DNA of 52,060 bases from Rhodanobacter sp. 67-28 (GCA_001898415.1 MKTU01000040.1:1-52060), one strand, 5' to 3'; counted from the stretch's first letter, positions 33,646 to 43,566 are shown. Translations and numbers: made by a program. The notes: a model not told the origin generated them from the sequence alone.

Positions 33646-35253
33646 GTGAACCGTCCAGCCGTCCGTATCGCCGCACTGACCATCGCCTTGCTCCCGGGCC
33701 TCGCGTTGGCCACGGAAGCCACGCCGCCGGATGTCGCCTACGCGTCGATCGACCAACTCCAGCAACGCATGGATGCCGGCGCGCTGGACAGCCGCCAGCT
33801 CGCCCGCGCGTTGCTCGATCGCGTCCAGCGGATCGATCGCTCCGGCCCCACCCTGCGCGCAGTGATCGAGACGAACCCCGACGTGCTGCCGCTGGCCGAC
33901 GCGCTCGACGCCAAGCGCACGAGATCCCACGGCCCGTTGTACGGCATCCCGGTGTTGCTCAAGGACAACATCGAGACCGGCGACCACATGCTCACCACCG
34001 CCGGCTCGCTCGCACTGATCGATGCACCGGCCGCACGCGACGCCAGCCTGGTCGAGCGGCTGCGCAAGGCCGGTGCGCTGATCCTCGGCAAGACCAACCT
34101 GAGCGAATGGGCGAACTTCCGTTCCAGTCACGCCAGCAGCGGCTGGAGCGGGCGCGGCGGGCAGACGAAGAACCCGTACGTGCTCGATCGCAATCCCTGC
34201 GGTTCCAGCGCCGGTTCCGCCGTCGCGGTGGCGGCCGGGCTCGCCACGGTGGCGATCGGCACCGAAACCGACGGCTCGATCATCTGCCCCGCGGCAATGA
34301 ACGGCATCGTCGGCATCAAGCCCACCCTGGGCCTGGTCAGCCGCCGCGGCATCGTGCCGATCAGTCACAACCAGGACACCGCCGGCCCGATGGCGCGCAG
34401 CGTCGCCGACGCTGCGACCCTGCTCAGCGTGATCGCCGGCAGCGACCCGCGCGACCCGGCCACCCTGGAGGCCGACCGGCACGCCACTGACTACACGAAG
34501 TTCCTCGACCCGAACGGACTCAGGGGCAAGCGCATCGGCGTGGTGCGTCAGCTCGCCGGCGCCGAGCCGAACGCCGACCGCGTGCTGGCGCAGTCGATCG
34601 CATTGATGAAAGCGCAGGGCGCCATCGTCGTCGATCCGGTCACGCTGCCGCACCTGGCCGAACTCGGCGACCGGGAATTCACCGTGCTGCTGTACGACTT
34701 CAAGCACGACGTCAACGCCTATCTGGCCAACCGCCGCGGACTGAAGGTGAAGACGCTGGCCGACCTGATCGCGTTCAACCAGGCGCATGCCGCCGAAGAA
34801 ATGCCGTGGTTCGGTCAGGAATTGTTCGAAAAGGCCGAGCAGAAGGGGCCGCTCACGGATAAGGCCTATGCGGACGCGCTGGCCACGGCGAAGCGCCTGT
34901 CCGGGCCGGAAGGCATCGACGCGGCGCTCCAATCGCAGCAGTTGGACGCGCTGCTGGCGCCGTCGTGGGGCCCGGCTTTCGTCACCGACCCGGTGTTGGG
35001 CGATCACATCGTCAGCGGTGATCCGACCGTGGGCGGCGCCTCGCAACCGGCAGCCGTGGCCGGCTACCCGTCGATCACCGTGCCCGCCGGCTTCGCCCAC
35101 GGCCTGCCGGTCGGCATCGTGCTGTTCGGCGCGAAGTGGAGCGAACCGGTGCTGATCTCGATCGCCTACGGTTTCGAGCAGCACGCCAAGGCATGGCAAG
35201 CGCCGCAGTTTCTGCCCACCGTGGGCGATCCGCCCGCGGCGTCCCCGCGCTGA
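33646..35253 (+). CDS. Exported amidase of the amidase-signature family
   Basis: 535 residues with a signal peptide (IAALTIALLPGLALATEA). The Ser-cisSer-Lys triad is visible: K106 in IPVLLKDN, the cis-Ser in CGSSAGSAVAVAAG (S187/S188) and the nucleophile S211 in GTETDGSIICPA. This is a hydrolase of amide bonds acting in the periplasm or outside the cell; the substrate cannot be read from sequence. The signal peptide and a stand-alone gene argue against GatA of the tRNA amidotransferase. Start is GTG at 33646 with GGGGG upstream. It converges with the DAHP synthase gene, with 12 bases between stops. Confidence 0.92.
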   Translation: MNRPAVRIAALTIALLPGLALATEATPPDVAYASIDQLQQRMDAGALDSRQLARALLDRVQRIDRSGPTLRAVIETNPDVLPLADALDAKRTRSHGPLYGIPVLLKDNIETGDHMLTTAGSLALIDAPAARDASLVERLRKAGALILGKTNLSEWANFRSSHASSGWSGRGGQTKNPYVLDRNPCGSSAGSAVAVAAGLATVAIGTETDGSIICPAAMNGIVGIKPTLGLVSRRGIVPISHNQDTAGPMARSVADAATLLSVIAGSDPRDPATLEADRHATDYTKFLDPNGLRGKRIGVVRQLAGAEPNADRVLAQSIALMKAQGAIVVDPVTLPHLAELGDREFTVLLYDFKHDVNAYLANRRGLKVKTLADLIAFNQAHAAEEMPWFGQELFEKAEQKGPLTDKAYADALATAKRLSGPEGIDAALQSQQLDALLAPSWGPAFVTDPVLGDHIVSGDPTVGGASQPAAVAGYPSITVPAGFAHGLPVGIVLFGAKWSEPVLISIAYGFEQHAKAWQAPQFLPTVGDPPAASPR

Positions 35254-35265
35254 GCATGCAGTGCG

Positions 35266-36666
35266 TCAGCCCGCCCCGCCGGTCGACTTGCGCACGATAA
35301 GCATCGCCAGCTCCAGCGACTGTTCGTAGTTCAGGCGCGGATCGACCATCGACTTGTAGGCGCGATCCAGGTCGCCCTCCTTGAGGTCGCGCGCGCCGCC
35401 GATGCACTCGGTCACGTCTTCGCCGGTCAGCTCCAGGTGCACGCCACCCAGCCGCGTGCCAGCCGCCGCGTGGATGTCGAAGGCTCGATCCAGTTCGCCA
35501 CGGATGTTGTCGAAGCGGCGCGTCTTGTGGCCGTTCGAGGTGCTCTCGGTGTTGCCGTGCATGGGGTCCGCCACCCACAGCACGCGTCGACCTTCGCGCT
35601 TCACCGCGTCCAGCAGCGGCGGCAGCGCATCGGCGATCTTCGCCTGGCCCATCCGGTGGATCAGGGTCAGCCGGCCCGGCTCGGCATGCGGATCGAGTGC
35701 GTCGATCAGCGGCAGCAGTTGATCGGGAGTCACCGAGGGGCCGATCTTGACCGCCACCGGATTGCGGATGCCTCGGAAGTACTCCACGTGCGCGCCATCC
35801 AGTGCAGCGGTGCGCATGCCGATCCACGGGAAATGCGTGGACAGGTTGAACCAGCCCGGATTGCGAGGTACCTGGCGAGTCAGGGCCTGTTCGTAATGCA
35901 GCAGCAGCGCCTCGTGCGAGGTGAAGAAATCCACCTTGGAGAAGCCGGCGATCGGGCCGGCCAGCGTCTCCATGAAGTGCAGCGAATCGCTGATCGCGGC
36001 GACCATCTGCCGGTACTCGGCGGCCAGCGGCGAATGCTCGACCCAGGCCAGGTCCCAATATTCGGGATGGCGCAGGTCGGCAAAACCGCCGTCGATCAAC
36101 GCGCGCACGAAGTTCATCGTCAACGCCGAATGCGCATGCGCCTGGATCAACCGCTGCGGATCAGGACGCCGCGCGGCGGCGGTGAACTCCTGGCTGTTGA
36201 CCACGTCGCCGCGAAAACTCGGCAGGCTCACGCCGTGGCGCGTTTCGCTATCGGCCGAACGCGGCTTGGCGTACTGCCCGGCAAAGCGCCCCACCCGCAG
36301 CACCGGCTTCTTCAGCCCGTGCACCAGCACCAGGCTCATCTGCAGCAGCACCTTCAGCCGGTTGGAAATCACCGGGCTGGTGCAGTCGGCGAAGCTCTCC
36401 GCGCAATCGCCACCCTGCAACAGGAAGCGCTTCCCTTCCTGCGCCTCGGCCACCGCCTCCTTGAGCGCCAGGATCTCCCACGAGGTGACCAGCGGCGGCA
36501 ATCGGGCCAGGAGCGCACCTGCCTTGGCCAGCTCGACCGGGTCGTCGTAGCTCGGTTGCTGCAGGGCCGGACGACGCTGCCAGGAATCCGGCGTCCACGG
36601 CGCCGTGCCGGCACAAGCCACATCAGCAGCCACGACGCCGACGTCGGAATCCCGCAGCTTGTTCAT
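35266..36666 (-). CDS. Class II 3-deoxy-7-phosphoheptulonate (DAHP) synthase
   Basis: 466-residue first enzyme of the shikimate pathway: phosphoenolpyruvate plus erythrose 4-phosphate to DAHP. It is the type II form (plant/Mycobacterium AroG family), shown by WQRRPALQQPSYDD near the N-terminus, FLLQGGDCAESFADCT with the metal-binding Cys, FAGQYAKPRS, RGDVVNSQEF, PLAAEYRQMVAAISDSLHFM, WVADPMHGNTESTSNGHKTR and GGVHLELTGEDVTECIGG. The ATG at 36666 overlaps the dsbB stop as ATGA; the frame is open further upstream within dsbB, but that is a shadow. Confidence 0.96.
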   Translation of the reverse strand: MNKLRDSDVGVVAADVACAGTAPWTPDSWQRRPALQQPSYDDPVELAKAGALLARLPPLVTSWEILALKEAVAEAQEGKRFLLQGGDCAESFADCTSPVISNRLKVLLQMSLVLVHGLKKPVLRVGRFAGQYAKPRSADSETRHGVSLPSFRGDVVNSQEFTAAARRPDPQRLIQAHAHSALTMNFVRALIDGGFADLRHPEYWDLAWVEHSPLAAEYRQMVAAISDSLHFMETLAGPIAGFSKVDFFTSHEALLLHYEQALTRQVPRNPGWFNLSTHFPWIGMRTAALDGAHVEYFRGIRNPVAVKIGPSVTPDQLLPLIDALDPHAEPGRLTLIHRMGQAKIADALPPLLDAVKREGRRVLWVADPMHGNTESTSNGHKTRRFDNIRGELDRAFDIHAAAGTRLGGVHLELTGEDVTECIGGARDLKEGDLDRAYKSMVDPRLNYEQSLELAMLIVRKSTGGAG

Positions 36667-37166
36667 GCGTGCGACGTCCGGCGGCGCACCGCCACCACCG
36701 TCAGCACGGCGAGCAGCACGAACCAAAGCAGCGTCCACGCCGGCATCGGCAAGCCCAGGATCGGCTCGACCGCCGCGCATTCGCCGGAACCGGTAAACAC
36801 CATGCGCAACACCTTGGCAAACGGGAACGCGCTGAACATGTAATCGAGCGGCGGCCCGCAGGACGGAATCTGGTCGGCGGGCAGCGACTGGATCCACAGG
36901 TGCCGCGCCGCCACCACGATGCCGAACACCGCACCGATCCACACGCCCGCGGCATAGATCCAGCGCAGCCCGCCGCGCGGCGCATGCAAGGCGCCAAGCA
37001 GAAAGAACACGCCCATCACGATGAAGCCGACGCGCTGGAAGATGCACAGCGGGCACGGCGTCATTTCCCAGGCATATTCGGCATACAGCGCGAAGCCCAT
37101 GAGGGCGGCGCACACCAGGAAACCGACGGCGAAACTGAAGCGGTACGACCAGCGCAATGGGTTCAT
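36663..37166 (-). CDS. dsbB: Disulfide bond formation protein DsbB
   Basis: 167-residue inner-membrane quinone reductase that reoxidises DsbA. Four TM helices are apparent. The first periplasmic loop has the redox pair C38-P-L-C41 (TPCPLCIFQR), and the second loop has C103 and C130. Length matches the family. Translationally coupled to the DAHP synthase gene through ATGA. The ribosome site is weak; the ATG at 37166 is chosen because the first TM follows directly. Confidence 0.95.
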   Translation of the reverse strand: MNPLRWSYRFSFAVGFLVCAALMGFALYAEYAWEMTPCPLCIFQRVGFIVMGVFFLLGALHAPRGGLRWIYAAGVWIGAVFGIVVAARHLWIQSLPADQIPSCGPPLDYMFSAFPFAKVLRMVFTGSGECAAVEPILGLPMPAWTLLWFVLLAVLTVVAVRRRTSHA

Positions 37167-37267
37167 AGGGGCTTTGCTGCGATGCGAAACGATGACATTA
37201 CCCGTTCGGCGCAGCGCTGTCAGCACGCAACGCTGCAGCAACCGCGAAGACGGACCGGCGTCGGGCC

Positions 37268-37298
37268 GAAAACGCAAAACCCGGCACCAGGCCGGGTT
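37268..37298 (-). terminator. Intrinsic terminator of the alpha operon, after rplQ
   Basis: On the minus strand AACCCGGC (37291-37298) and GCCGGGTT (37278-37285) form a perfect 8-bp stem with a 5-base loop, followed by TTGCGTTTTC. It lies 44 bases after the rplQ stop and closes the ribosomal supercluster. dsbB starts about 100 bases further on. Confidence 0.85.
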
Positions 37299-37341
37299 TG
37301 CATGACGCTGCAGGCGACCGTCAGGTCGTCCGGCCGGCATC

Positions 37342-37725
37342 TCACTCCGCGTCGACGGACTCGACCTGCGGACGCCCCACCAGCTCGACGTACGCCATCG
37401 GCGCGTTGTCGCCGTCGCGGAAGCCGCACTTGAGAATGCGCAGGTAACCGCCGGGACGCTCCTTGTAACGCGGGCCCAGCTCGACGAACAGCTTGCCCAC
37501 CGCTTCCTTGTCGCGCAGACGCGAGAACGCAAGGCGGCGATTGGCGACGCCATCGGTCTTGGCCATCGTGATCAGCGGCTCGGCGACGCGGCGAAGTTCC
37601 TTCGCCTTCGGCAGGGTGGTGCGGATCAGCTCATGCTTGAACAGCGACGAGGCCATGTTCTTGAACATCGCTTCGCGGTGGCTGCTGGTGCGGTTGAGCT
37701 TGCGTCCGGATTTCTGGTGGCGCAT
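37342..37725 (-). CDS. rplQ: Ribosomal protein L17
   Basis: 127 residues. [20 protein letters not shown] is the L17 signature, and [20 protein letters not shown] is conserved. It is the last gene of the alpha operon, but is separated from rpoA by an unusual 204 bases. Confidence 0.98.
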   Translation of the reverse strand: MRHQKSGRKLNRTSSHREAMFKNMASSLFKHELIRTTLPKAKELRRVAEPLITMAKTDGVANRRLAFSRLRDKEAVGKLFVELGPRYKERPGGYLRILKCGFRDGDNAPMAYVELVGRPQVESVDAE

Positions 37726-37837
37726 GACGGAATACTCTCTGTAGGTCTGTTGTTATGAAGTGCCGGCGCTTGTGTCCGACACCCCGCGGTTACCCGCTTT
37801 TATGTGAGCCCCATCGGAGCAGGCTCTTGTGAAAAGT

Positions 37838-37855
37838 GCGGCCATGGATGGCCGC
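37838..37855. repeat. Palindrome copy 1 in the rpoA-rplQ spacer
   Basis: GCGGCCATGGATGGCCGC, preceded on the plus strand by GAAAAGT. One of six related palindromes in the ribosomal spacers. Confidence 0.75.
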
Positions 37856-37865
37856 TTCTGCTGCA

Positions 37866-37894
37866 TGGCCAAGGTGCTGTACACACCCTGGCCA
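37866..37894 (-). promoter_or_regulatory. Long imperfect hairpin in the rpoA-rplQ spacer
   Basis: TGGCCAAGGTG (37866-37876) pairs with CACCCTGGCCA (37884-37894) through an 11-bp stem with one wobble or mismatch and a 7-base loop. No T tract follows, so it is more likely an RNA processing or stability element than a terminator. Confidence 0.5.
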
Positions 37895-37929
37895 ATATCC
37901 GGCTACAACAGCGATCAAGGAGGATCGCC

Positions 37930-38928
37930 CTAGCCCAGCTGCATGCCGTGCGAAAGCCCCGGCGGCGGCCAGTTTTCCAGCTTGGTGCCGAGGGACAGGC
38001 TGCGCCCGCCCAGGACATCCTTGATTTCGGTCAGCGACTTCTTGCCCAGGTTCGGCGTCTTCAACAGCTCGACCTCGGTCTTCTGCACCAGGTCGCCGAT
38101 GTAATAGATGCTCTCGGCCTTCAGGCAGTTCGCCGAACGCACGGTCAGCTCCAGATCGTCGATCGGACGCAGCAGCAGCGGCTCGAAGCCGCTCTTCTCG
38201 GCCTTGTCCGTGGCACTTTCGCGACGCGAGAAGTCACCGAACACCGACAGCTGGTCGTTGATGATCTCGGCGGCCTTGCGCACCGCGTCCTCGGCGTCGA
38301 TGGTGCCGTTGGTCTCGATGTCCAGCACCAGCTTGTCAAGGTTGGTGCGCTGCTCGACACGCGCGGCGTCCACCTCGTAGGCCACCCGCAACACGGGCGC
38401 GAACGAGGCATCCAGCTGCAGGCGGCCGATCGGGCGCGCCTCGTCGTCAGGATGCTGGCGCGCGCTGGCCGGCTGGTAGCCGACGCCGCGACGCACCTTG
38501 AGGCGCATGTTGAGCGCGATGTCCTTGGTCAGGTGGCACAGGACATGCTCGGGGTTGACGATCTCCACCGTATGGTCGACCACGATGTCGCCGGCGGTCA
38601 CCACGCCCTTGCCCTTCTTGGACAAGGTCAGGGTCACTTCATCGCCCGAATGCTGCCGGATCGCCACGTCCTTGAGGTTCAGCAGGACTTCGATGACGTC
38701 CTCCTGCAGGCCTTCAAGCGTGGTGTATTCGTGCAGCACGCCGTCGATTTCCACCTCGACGATGGCGCTGCCGGGGATCGAGGAGAGCAGCACGCGGCGC
38801 AGCGCGTTGCCCAGGGTATGGCCAAAGCCACGCTCGAGCGGCTCGACCACCACCTTGGCGCGGTTGGCTCCGAGCTGTTCGACGCTGAGGCCACGTGGCC
38901 GCAGCACACTAGTTGACGAAACTGCCAT
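37930..38928 (-). CDS. rpoA: RNA polymerase alpha subunit
   Basis: 332 residues with both parts: the N-terminal assembly domain ([40 protein letters not shown]) and the C-terminal domain that contacts promoters and activators ([36 protein letters not shown]). Starts 16 bases after rpsD in the alpha operon. Confidence 0.99.
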   Translation of the reverse strand: MAVSSTSVLRPRGLSVEQLGANRAKVVVEPLERGFGHTLGNALRRVLLSSIPGSAIVEVEIDGVLHEYTTLEGLQEDVIEVLLNLKDVAIRQHSGDEVTLTLSKKGKGVVTAGDIVVDHTVEIVNPEHVLCHLTKDIALNMRLKVRRGVGYQPASARQHPDDEARPIGRLQLDASFAPVLRVAYEVDAARVEQRTNLDKLVLDIETNGTIDAEDAVRKAAEIINDQLSVFGDFSRRESATDKAEKSGFEPLLLRPIDDLELTVRSANCLKAESIYYIGDLVQKTEVELLKTPNLGKKSLTEIKDVLGGRSLSLGTKLENWPPPGLSHGMQLG

Positions 38929-38944
38929 GCAGAGCTCCGGTTAA

Positions 38945-39571
38945 TTACTTCGAGTAAAGCTCGATGATCAATGCTTCATTGATGTCGGACGGCAGGTCGC
39001 CGCGATCCGGCACCGACTTGAACGTGCCTTCGAACTTCTTGGAATCCACTTCGACCCAGACCGGGCGCAGGTCCATGGTGTCGAACACGGTGGCCGCTTC
39101 CTGCACGCGCAGCTGGCTGCGCGCCTTCTCGGTCAGCGCGATCGCGTCGCCCGGGCGCACCTGGTAGGAAGGAATGTTCACCTTCTTGCCGTTGACCAGC
39201 ACCGCCTTGTGGGCAACCAGCTGGCGGGCCTGGGCGCGGGTGACCGCGAAGCCCATGCGGAACACGACGTTGTCCAGGCGGCTCTCGAGCAGACGCAGCA
39301 AGTTCTCGCCGGTATTGCCCTTGAGCGTGGTCGCCTTGGTGTAGTAGTTGCTGAACTGGCGCTCGAGCACGCCGTAGATACGCTTGACCTTCTGCTTCTC
39401 ACGCAGCTGGACGGCGTAGTCGGACATGCGCATGCGCTTGTTCGCGCCATGCTGGCCGGGCTTGTTTTCCAGTTTGCACTTTGAATCCAGCGCACGCGCC
39501 GGGCTCTTCAGGCTGAGATCCGCACCTTCGCGCCGGGCGAGTTTGCAGGTAGCTCCACGATAACGTGCCAT
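38945..39571 (-). CDS. rpsD: Ribosomal protein S4
   Basis: 208 residues. [20 protein letters not shown] start, and an S4 RNA-binding domain at [21 protein letters not shown]4 binds 16S rRNA early in assembly and in E. coli represses the alpha operon by binding the rpsM leader. It is separated from rpsK by 67 bases that include a short palindrome. Confidence 0.99.
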   Translation of the reverse strand: MARYRGATCKLARREGADLSLKSPARALDSKCKLENKPGQHGANKRMRMSDYAVQLREKQKVKRIYGVLERQFSNYYTKATTLKGNTGENLLRLLESRLDNVVFRMGFAVTRAQARQLVAHKAVLVNGKKVNIPSYQVRPGDAIALTEKARSQLRVQEAATVFDTMDLRPVWVEVDSKKFEGTFKSVPDRGDLPSDINEALIIELYSK

Positions 39572-39592
39572 GTTTCTTCTCTTTCAGATAGT

Positions 39593-39606
39593 CCGGCCGC
39601 GGCCGG
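39593..39606. repeat. Palindrome copy 2 in the rpsK-rpsD spacer
   Basis: CCGGCCGCGGCCGG, a shortened relative of the GCGGCC...GGCCGC family, preceded by AGT as in the other copies. Confidence 0.55.
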
Positions 39607-39638
39607 TGCTTGATTCTCGCGATCGAAGACGACCGCCC

Positions 39639-40025
39639 TCAGACACGCCGCTTCTTGGGGGGACGGCAGCCGTTGTGCGGGATCGGCGTGACGTCGATGA
39701 TGTTGAGCACCTTGTAGCCCAGCGCATTCAGCGAACGCACCGCCGACTCGCGGCCCGGGCCGGGACCCTTGATGCGCACTTCCACCGTCTTCACGCCGTA
39801 GTCGCCCGCGGCGCGGCCGGCCTTCTCGGCGGCGACCTGTGCAGCGAACGGGGTGGACTTGCGCGAGCCGCGGAAACCGGCACCGCCGGCGGTCGCCCAC
39901 GACAGGGCATTGCCCTGGCGATCGGTGATGGTAACGATGGTGTTGTTGAAGGAGGCCTGCACGTGGGCCACGGCATCCGTGACAACGCGCTTGATCTTCT
40001 TCTTGGTCTTGACCGGCTTAGCCAT
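39639..40025 (-). CDS. rpsK: Ribosomal protein S11
   Basis: 128 residues, with [20 protein letters not shown] and the C-terminal [12 protein letters not shown]. The ATG at 40025 ([10 protein letters not shown]) matches the family N-terminus; the frame is open 11 codons further up. Confidence 0.98.
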   Translation of the reverse strand: MAKPVKTKKKIKRVVTDAVAHVQASFNNTIVTITDRQGNALSWATAGGAGFRGSRKSTPFAAQVAAEKAGRAAGDYGVKTVEVRIKGPGPGRESAVRSLNALGYKVLNIIDVTPIPHNGCRPPKKRRV

Positions 40026-40050
40026 GGTTTGAAGGCTCTTCTCGATGAGT

Positions 40051-40068
40051 GCGGCCACGGATGGCCGC
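40051..40068. repeat. Palindrome copy 3 in the rpsM-rpsK spacer
   Basis: GCGGCCACGGATGGCCGC, followed on the plus strand by TTTTTTG. On the plus strand it therefore looks like a terminator and could stop antisense transcription; in the operon's direction the T tract precedes the hairpin. Confidence 0.65.
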
Positions 40069-40115
40069 TTTTTTGATCTTCGCGGTCATCGGTGACCGCA
40101 CAAATCCGCAGGCAA

Positions 40116-40472
40116 TCACTTCTTGATTGCGCGACGCGGACCCTTGCGGGTACGCGCATTGGTACGGGTACGCTGCCCGCGAACCGGCAGGCCGCGACGA
40201 TGACGCAGGCCGCGGTAGCAGCCAAGGTCCATCAGCCGCTTGATCGCCATGCCCACCTCGCGGCGCAGATCGCCTTCGACGGTGTACTTGGCGATCTCCA
40301 GGCGAATCTTTTCCACTTCGCCTTCGCTCAGCGACTTGATCTGGGTGGTCGGGACCACGCCCGCGTCCACGCAAACCTGCTTGGCGCGGCTGCGGCCGAT
40401 ACCATAAATGCTCTGCAGACCGACCCAGACGTGTTTCTGAACCGGCAAATTGACACCCGCAATGCGCGCCAT
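40116..40472 (-). CDS. rpsM: Ribosomal protein S13
   Basis: 118 residues. [20 protein letters not shown] start and C-terminal [18 protein letters not shown]. First gene of the alpha operon, 125 bases after secY. rpmJ, usual between secY and rpsM in enterobacteria, is absent. Confidence 0.99.
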   Translation of the reverse strand: MARIAGVNLPVQKHVWVGLQSIYGIGRSRAKQVCVDAGVVPTTQIKSLSEGEVEKIRLEIAKYTVEGDLRREVGMAIKRLMDLGCYRGLRHRRGLPVRGQRTRTNARTRKGPRRAIKK

Positions 40473-40514
40473 GAGTACTCTCTCCGAATGCGTTTCGTGC
40501 GCGGTAAACGCGCA

Positions 40515-40543
40515 ATTTTAACCTGAATTACCCGAACAGGAAA
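40515..40543 (-). promoter_or_regulatory. Candidate alpha-operon promoter upstream of rpsM
   Basis: In the 125-base secY-rpsM spacer, TTTCCT (40538-40543), 17-base spacer, TAAAAT (40515-40520). The -10 matches 5/6, the -35 only 3/6. Confidence 0.35.
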
Positions 40544-40597
40544 GCCCTGCGGCGCCAAGGCACCGCAACTCTCCGACCTGGAGCGTCCCTCGCCGCG

Positions 40598-41920
40598 TCA
40601 ACTGCGACGGAGGTTGGCTTTCTTGAGCAAACTTTCGTACTGATGACTGACCAGATGCGCCTGGATCTGCGCCGTGAAATCCATCACCACCACCACCACG
40701 ATCAGCAGCGAGGTGCCGCCGAAATAGAACGGTACGTGCCACGCCTGCTGCATGAACGACGGCACCAGGCACACCAGCACCAGGTAGATCGCGCCGACCG
40801 CCGTCAGGCGTGTCATCACCGCGTCGATGTAGCTGCCCGTGGCCTTGCCCGGACGAATGCCGGGAATCAGGGCGCCGGAGCGCTTCAGGTTGTCCGCCGT
40901 CTCTTCCGCGTTGAACACGATCGCGGTGTAGAAGAATGCAAAACCGATCACCAGTACCGAAAAGGTGATTTCATACAACGGGTTGCCCGGACTCAGCGAC
41001 TGCGTCAGATCCTGCACCCAACGCGACGAATGACCCGTGCTGAACCAGCTCACCGCGGTGGCCGGGAACATCAGCAAGCTCGACGCAAAGATCGGCGGAA
41101 TCACGCCCGACATGTTGATCTTCAGCGGCAGGCTGGAGCTCTGGTTCTGATAGGCCTTCTGTCCGCCCGAACGTCGTGCGTAGTTCACCGTGATGCGCCG
41201 CTGGGCGCGCTCCACGAACACCACGAAGGCGGTCACGGCCAGCACCAGCCCGAACACCACCAGCAGCATGAGCAGCGACAGCTCACCGTTGTTGGCCATG
41301 CCCAGCGTGTGCACCACCGCGCCGGGCAAGCCGGCCACGATGCCGGCGAAGATCAGCAGCGAGATGCCGTTGCCGATGCCGCGCTCGGTCATCTGTTCGC
41401 CCAGCCACATCAGGAACATGGTGCCGGCGGTCAGGCCTACCACGGACGAGAACACGAAGCCGAAGCCCGGCGTGTACACCACCGGCGCGCCGCCCGCGGC
41501 CACCTGGCCCTGCAAGGCAACCGCAATGCCGAAGGACTGGAACGCCGCCAGCAGCACCGTGGCATAACGGGTGTACGCCGTCATCTTGCGCTTGCCGGCC
41601 TCGCCTTCCTTGCGCAGGGCCTGCAGGCTCGGCACCACCGCGCCCATCATCTGGAACACGATCGACGCCGAGATGTACGGAATCACGCCGAGCGCGAAGA
41701 CCGAGAACCGCTCCAGCGCGCCGCCCGAGAACATGTTGAACATGTCCATCAGACCGTTGCCGTTGACCAGGTTCGTCATCGCCTCCGGGTTGACGCCCGG
41801 AACCGGAATGAACGAGCCGAGACGGAACACCATCAACGCACCCACCACGAACAGGATGCGCTGACGAAGCTCCGTCAGCTTGCCGAGTTTGCCCAGTGCG
41901 TTGCCCTTGGCTACGGCCAC
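40598..41920 (-). CDS. secY: Protein translocase subunit SecY
   Basis: 440-residue channel subunit of the Sec translocon with ten TM helices. Family blocks include [44 protein letters not shown]-like [20 protein letters not shown], and [20 protein letters not shown]. Starts 4 bases after the rplO stop. Confidence 0.98.
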   Translation of the reverse strand: MAVAKGNALGKLGKLTELRQRILFVVGALMVFRLGSFIPVPGVNPEAMTNLVNGNGLMDMFNMFSGGALERFSVFALGVIPYISASIVFQMMGAVVPSLQALRKEGEAGKRKMTAYTRYATVLLAAFQSFGIAVALQGQVAAGGAPVVYTPGFGFVFSSVVGLTAGTMFLMWLGEQMTERGIGNGISLLIFAGIVAGLPGAVVHTLGMANNGELSLLMLLVVFGLVLAVTAFVVFVERAQRRITVNYARRSGGQKAYQNQSSSLPLKINMSGVIPPIFASSLLMFPATAVSWFSTGHSSRWVQDLTQSLSPGNPLYEITFSVLVIGFAFFYTAIVFNAEETADNLKRSGALIPGIRPGKATGSYIDAVMTRLTAVGAIYLVLVCLVPSFMQQAWHVPFYFGGTSLLIVVVVVMDFTAQIQAHLVSHQYESLLKKANLRRS

Positions 41921-41924
41921 CGTC

Positions 41925-42356
41925 TTACTCCACGCTTCCGCCGGCCGCCTCGATGGCCGCCTTCGCGCCCGCCGTGGCCAGCAGACCGGACAGCTTCACC
42001 GCGCGACCGATCTCGCCCTTCAGCACTACCTTGACCTTCTTGGCGCGGCTGTCGATCAGGCCAGCCTGATGCAGCGCGACCACGTCGATCACGTCGCCCT
42101 TGAGATTGGCCAGCTGATACAGGAAGACTTCCTGGCTCTGCGCCTTCAGCTTCGAGCGGAAGCCGACCTTCGGCAACCGGCGGTTCAGCGGCATCTGGCC
42201 GCCTTCGAAACCGAACTTGTGGGTGCCACCCGCGCGGGCATGCTGACCCTTGTGGCCGCGACCGGCCGTCTTGCCCAGGCCCGAACCGATGCCGCGACCC
42301 ACGCGCAGGCGGGTCTTGCGGGAACCGGCGGCCGGCTTGATGTCATTCAGACGCAT
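41925..42356 (-). CDS. rplO: Ribosomal protein L15
   Basis: 143 residues. [20 protein letters not shown] start and [13 protein letters not shown] are diagnostic. Gap of 5 bases from rpmD. Confidence 0.98.
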   Translation of the reverse strand: MRLNDIKPAAGSRKTRLRVGRGIGSGLGKTAGRGHKGQHARAGGTHKFGFEGGQMPLNRRLPKVGFRSKLKAQSQEVFLYQLANLKGDVIDVVALHQAGLIDSRAKKVKVVLKGEIGRAVKLSGLLATAGAKAAIEAAGGSVE

Positions 42357-42361
42357 GATGA

Positions 42362-42559
42362 TTACTCCTCGACCCGGACCAGGTAGTAGACCGTGTTGAT
42401 CAGCCCACGCACCTGCGGGCTGTCCTTCAGCTCGCGCACGTCGTTGACCTTGCCCAGACCCAGCGCCTTGACGCTGAGGCGATGGCGCGCCTGCACGCCG
42501 CGCAGGCCCTTGACCAGGCGCACGCGCACGGTGGCAGCGGATTCGTTCTTCTTAGCCAT
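42362..42559 (-). CDS. rpmD: Ribosomal protein L30
   Basis: 65 residues, with [20 protein letters not shown] and [16 protein letters not shown]. The ATG overlaps the end of rpsE by 8 bases. Confidence 0.97.
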   Translation of the reverse strand: MAKKNESAATVRVRLVKGLRGVQARHRLSVKALGLGKVNDVRELKDSPQVRGLINTVYYLVRVEE

Positions 42560-43061
42560 TGCCCAGCACCTCTTCCAGACTCTTGCCCCGCTTGGCGGCG
42601 ATCTTCTTGGGCGAGGCAACCGCCTGCAGGCCCTTGATGGTGGCGCGCACCAGGTTGATCGGATTGCGCGAACCGACGGCCTTGGCCAGCACGTTCTTGA
42701 CGCCGACCACTTCCAGCACCGCACGCATGGCGCCGCCGGCGATCACGCCGGTACCTTCGGAAGCCGGCTGCATGTACACGCGGGCCGCACCATGGTTCGC
42801 CTTGATGGCGTACCACAGGGTGCCGTTGTTCAGTTCGATGTTGACCATCTGGCGGCGGGCACGCTCCATCGCCTTGGAAATGGCCACCGGCACTTCACGC
42901 GCCTTGCCATAGCCGAAGCCGACCTTGCCCTCGCCGTCACCGACCACGGTCAGTGCGGTGAAGCTCATCTGGCGGCCACCCTTGACGGTCTTGGCCACCC
43001 GGTTGACGGCAATCAGCTTCTCGAGCAGGCCGTCCGAATTTTCGCGATCGTTAGAAGACAT
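42552..43061 (-). CDS. rpsE: Ribosomal protein S5
   Basis: 169 residues. [20 protein letters not shown] and [20 protein letters not shown] mark the S5 double-stranded RNA-binding domain. Important for decoding accuracy. The gene follows rplR after an unusually long 151-base spacer. Confidence 0.98.
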   Translation of the reverse strand: MSSNDRENSDGLLEKLIAVNRVAKTVKGGRQMSFTALTVVGDGEGKVGFGYGKAREVPVAISKAMERARRQMVNIELNNGTLWYAIKANHGAARVYMQPASEGTGVIAGGAMRAVLEVVGVKNVLAKAVGSRNPINLVRATIKGLQAVASPKKIAAKRGKSLEEVLGNG

Positions 43062-43076
43062 GTTCTATTCCGTGTG

Positions 43077-43091
43077 CCCGGACCATCCGGG
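43077..43091. repeat. Palindrome copy 4 (inverted orientation) in the rplR-rpsE spacer
   Basis: CCCGGACCATCCGGG followed by ACTTTTG; read on the other strand it becomes AAAAGT then CCCGGATGGTCCGGG, the same layout as copies 1 and 5. Confidence 0.55.
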
Positions 43092-43178
43092 ACTTTTGCT
43101 TGCGGCTTGGCCGCTTGTAGTTGTATGTGCTGCCAGGATCAGCAACCGGATTGGCGACTCGCGGAAGCGGGCTCTTTC

Positions 43179-43206
43179 GAATCCCGAATCCCGCGCCCCG
43201 CATCCC
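43179..43206. repeat. Four tandem heptamers (GAATCCC type)
   Basis: GAATCCC GAATCCC GCGCCCC GCATCCC in a row, just after the rplR stop on the operon strand. Such GGGATTC heptamers are scattered between genes in Xanthomonadales genomes. Confidence 0.65.
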
Positions 43207-43212
43207 GGCGCC

Positions 43213-43566
43213 TCAGAACTTCAGGCCCGCCTCGCGCGCCGCCTCGGCAAGCGCCTTGATGCGGCCGTGATAGCGGAAACCGGAGCGGTCGAACGCCACC
43301 GACTCCACACCGGCAGCCTTCGCGCGCTCGGCCACAGCCTTGCCCACGGCCGCCGCAGCAGCCAGGTTCTTGGTGCCCTTCAGGCCTTCGGCGACCGACT
43401 TTTGCACGGTGGAGGCAGCCGCTACCACGTTCTTGCCGGAGGCGTCGAACACCTGCGCATAAAGATGCTGCCCGGTGCGATGCACCGACAGGCGGGCCAC
43501 GCCCAGCTTGCGGATGTGGCTGCGGGTGGACTTGGCGCGGCGCAGGCGATTTTCGTTCTTGTTCAT
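43213..43566 (-). CDS. rplR: Ribosomal protein L18
   Basis: 117 residues; binds 5S r[23 protein letters not shown] and the C-terminal [20 protein letters not shown] with AREAGLKF are characteristic. Separated by 102 bases from rplF. Confidence 0.98.
   Translation of the reverse strand: MNKNENRLRRAKSTRSHIRKLGVARLSVHRTGQHLYAQVFDASGKNVVAAASTVQKSVAEGLKGTKNLAAAAAVGKAVAERAKAAGVESVAFDRSGFRYHGRIKALAEAAREAGLKF

Noticed and set aside
33547..35199. 550-codon minus-strand frame opposite the amidase gene
   Set aside because: The plus-strand amidase has signal peptide and catalytic triad; the opposite frame has none.
33646..35253. GatA subunit of the tRNA amidotransferase
   Set aside because: It has a signal peptide and no gatB or gatC beside it; a periplasmic amidase fits better.
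40051..40074. Palindrome plus T6 as a terminator of the alpha operon
   Set aside because: The T tract follows on the plus strand only; genes here are transcribed from the minus strand, where it precedes the hairpin.
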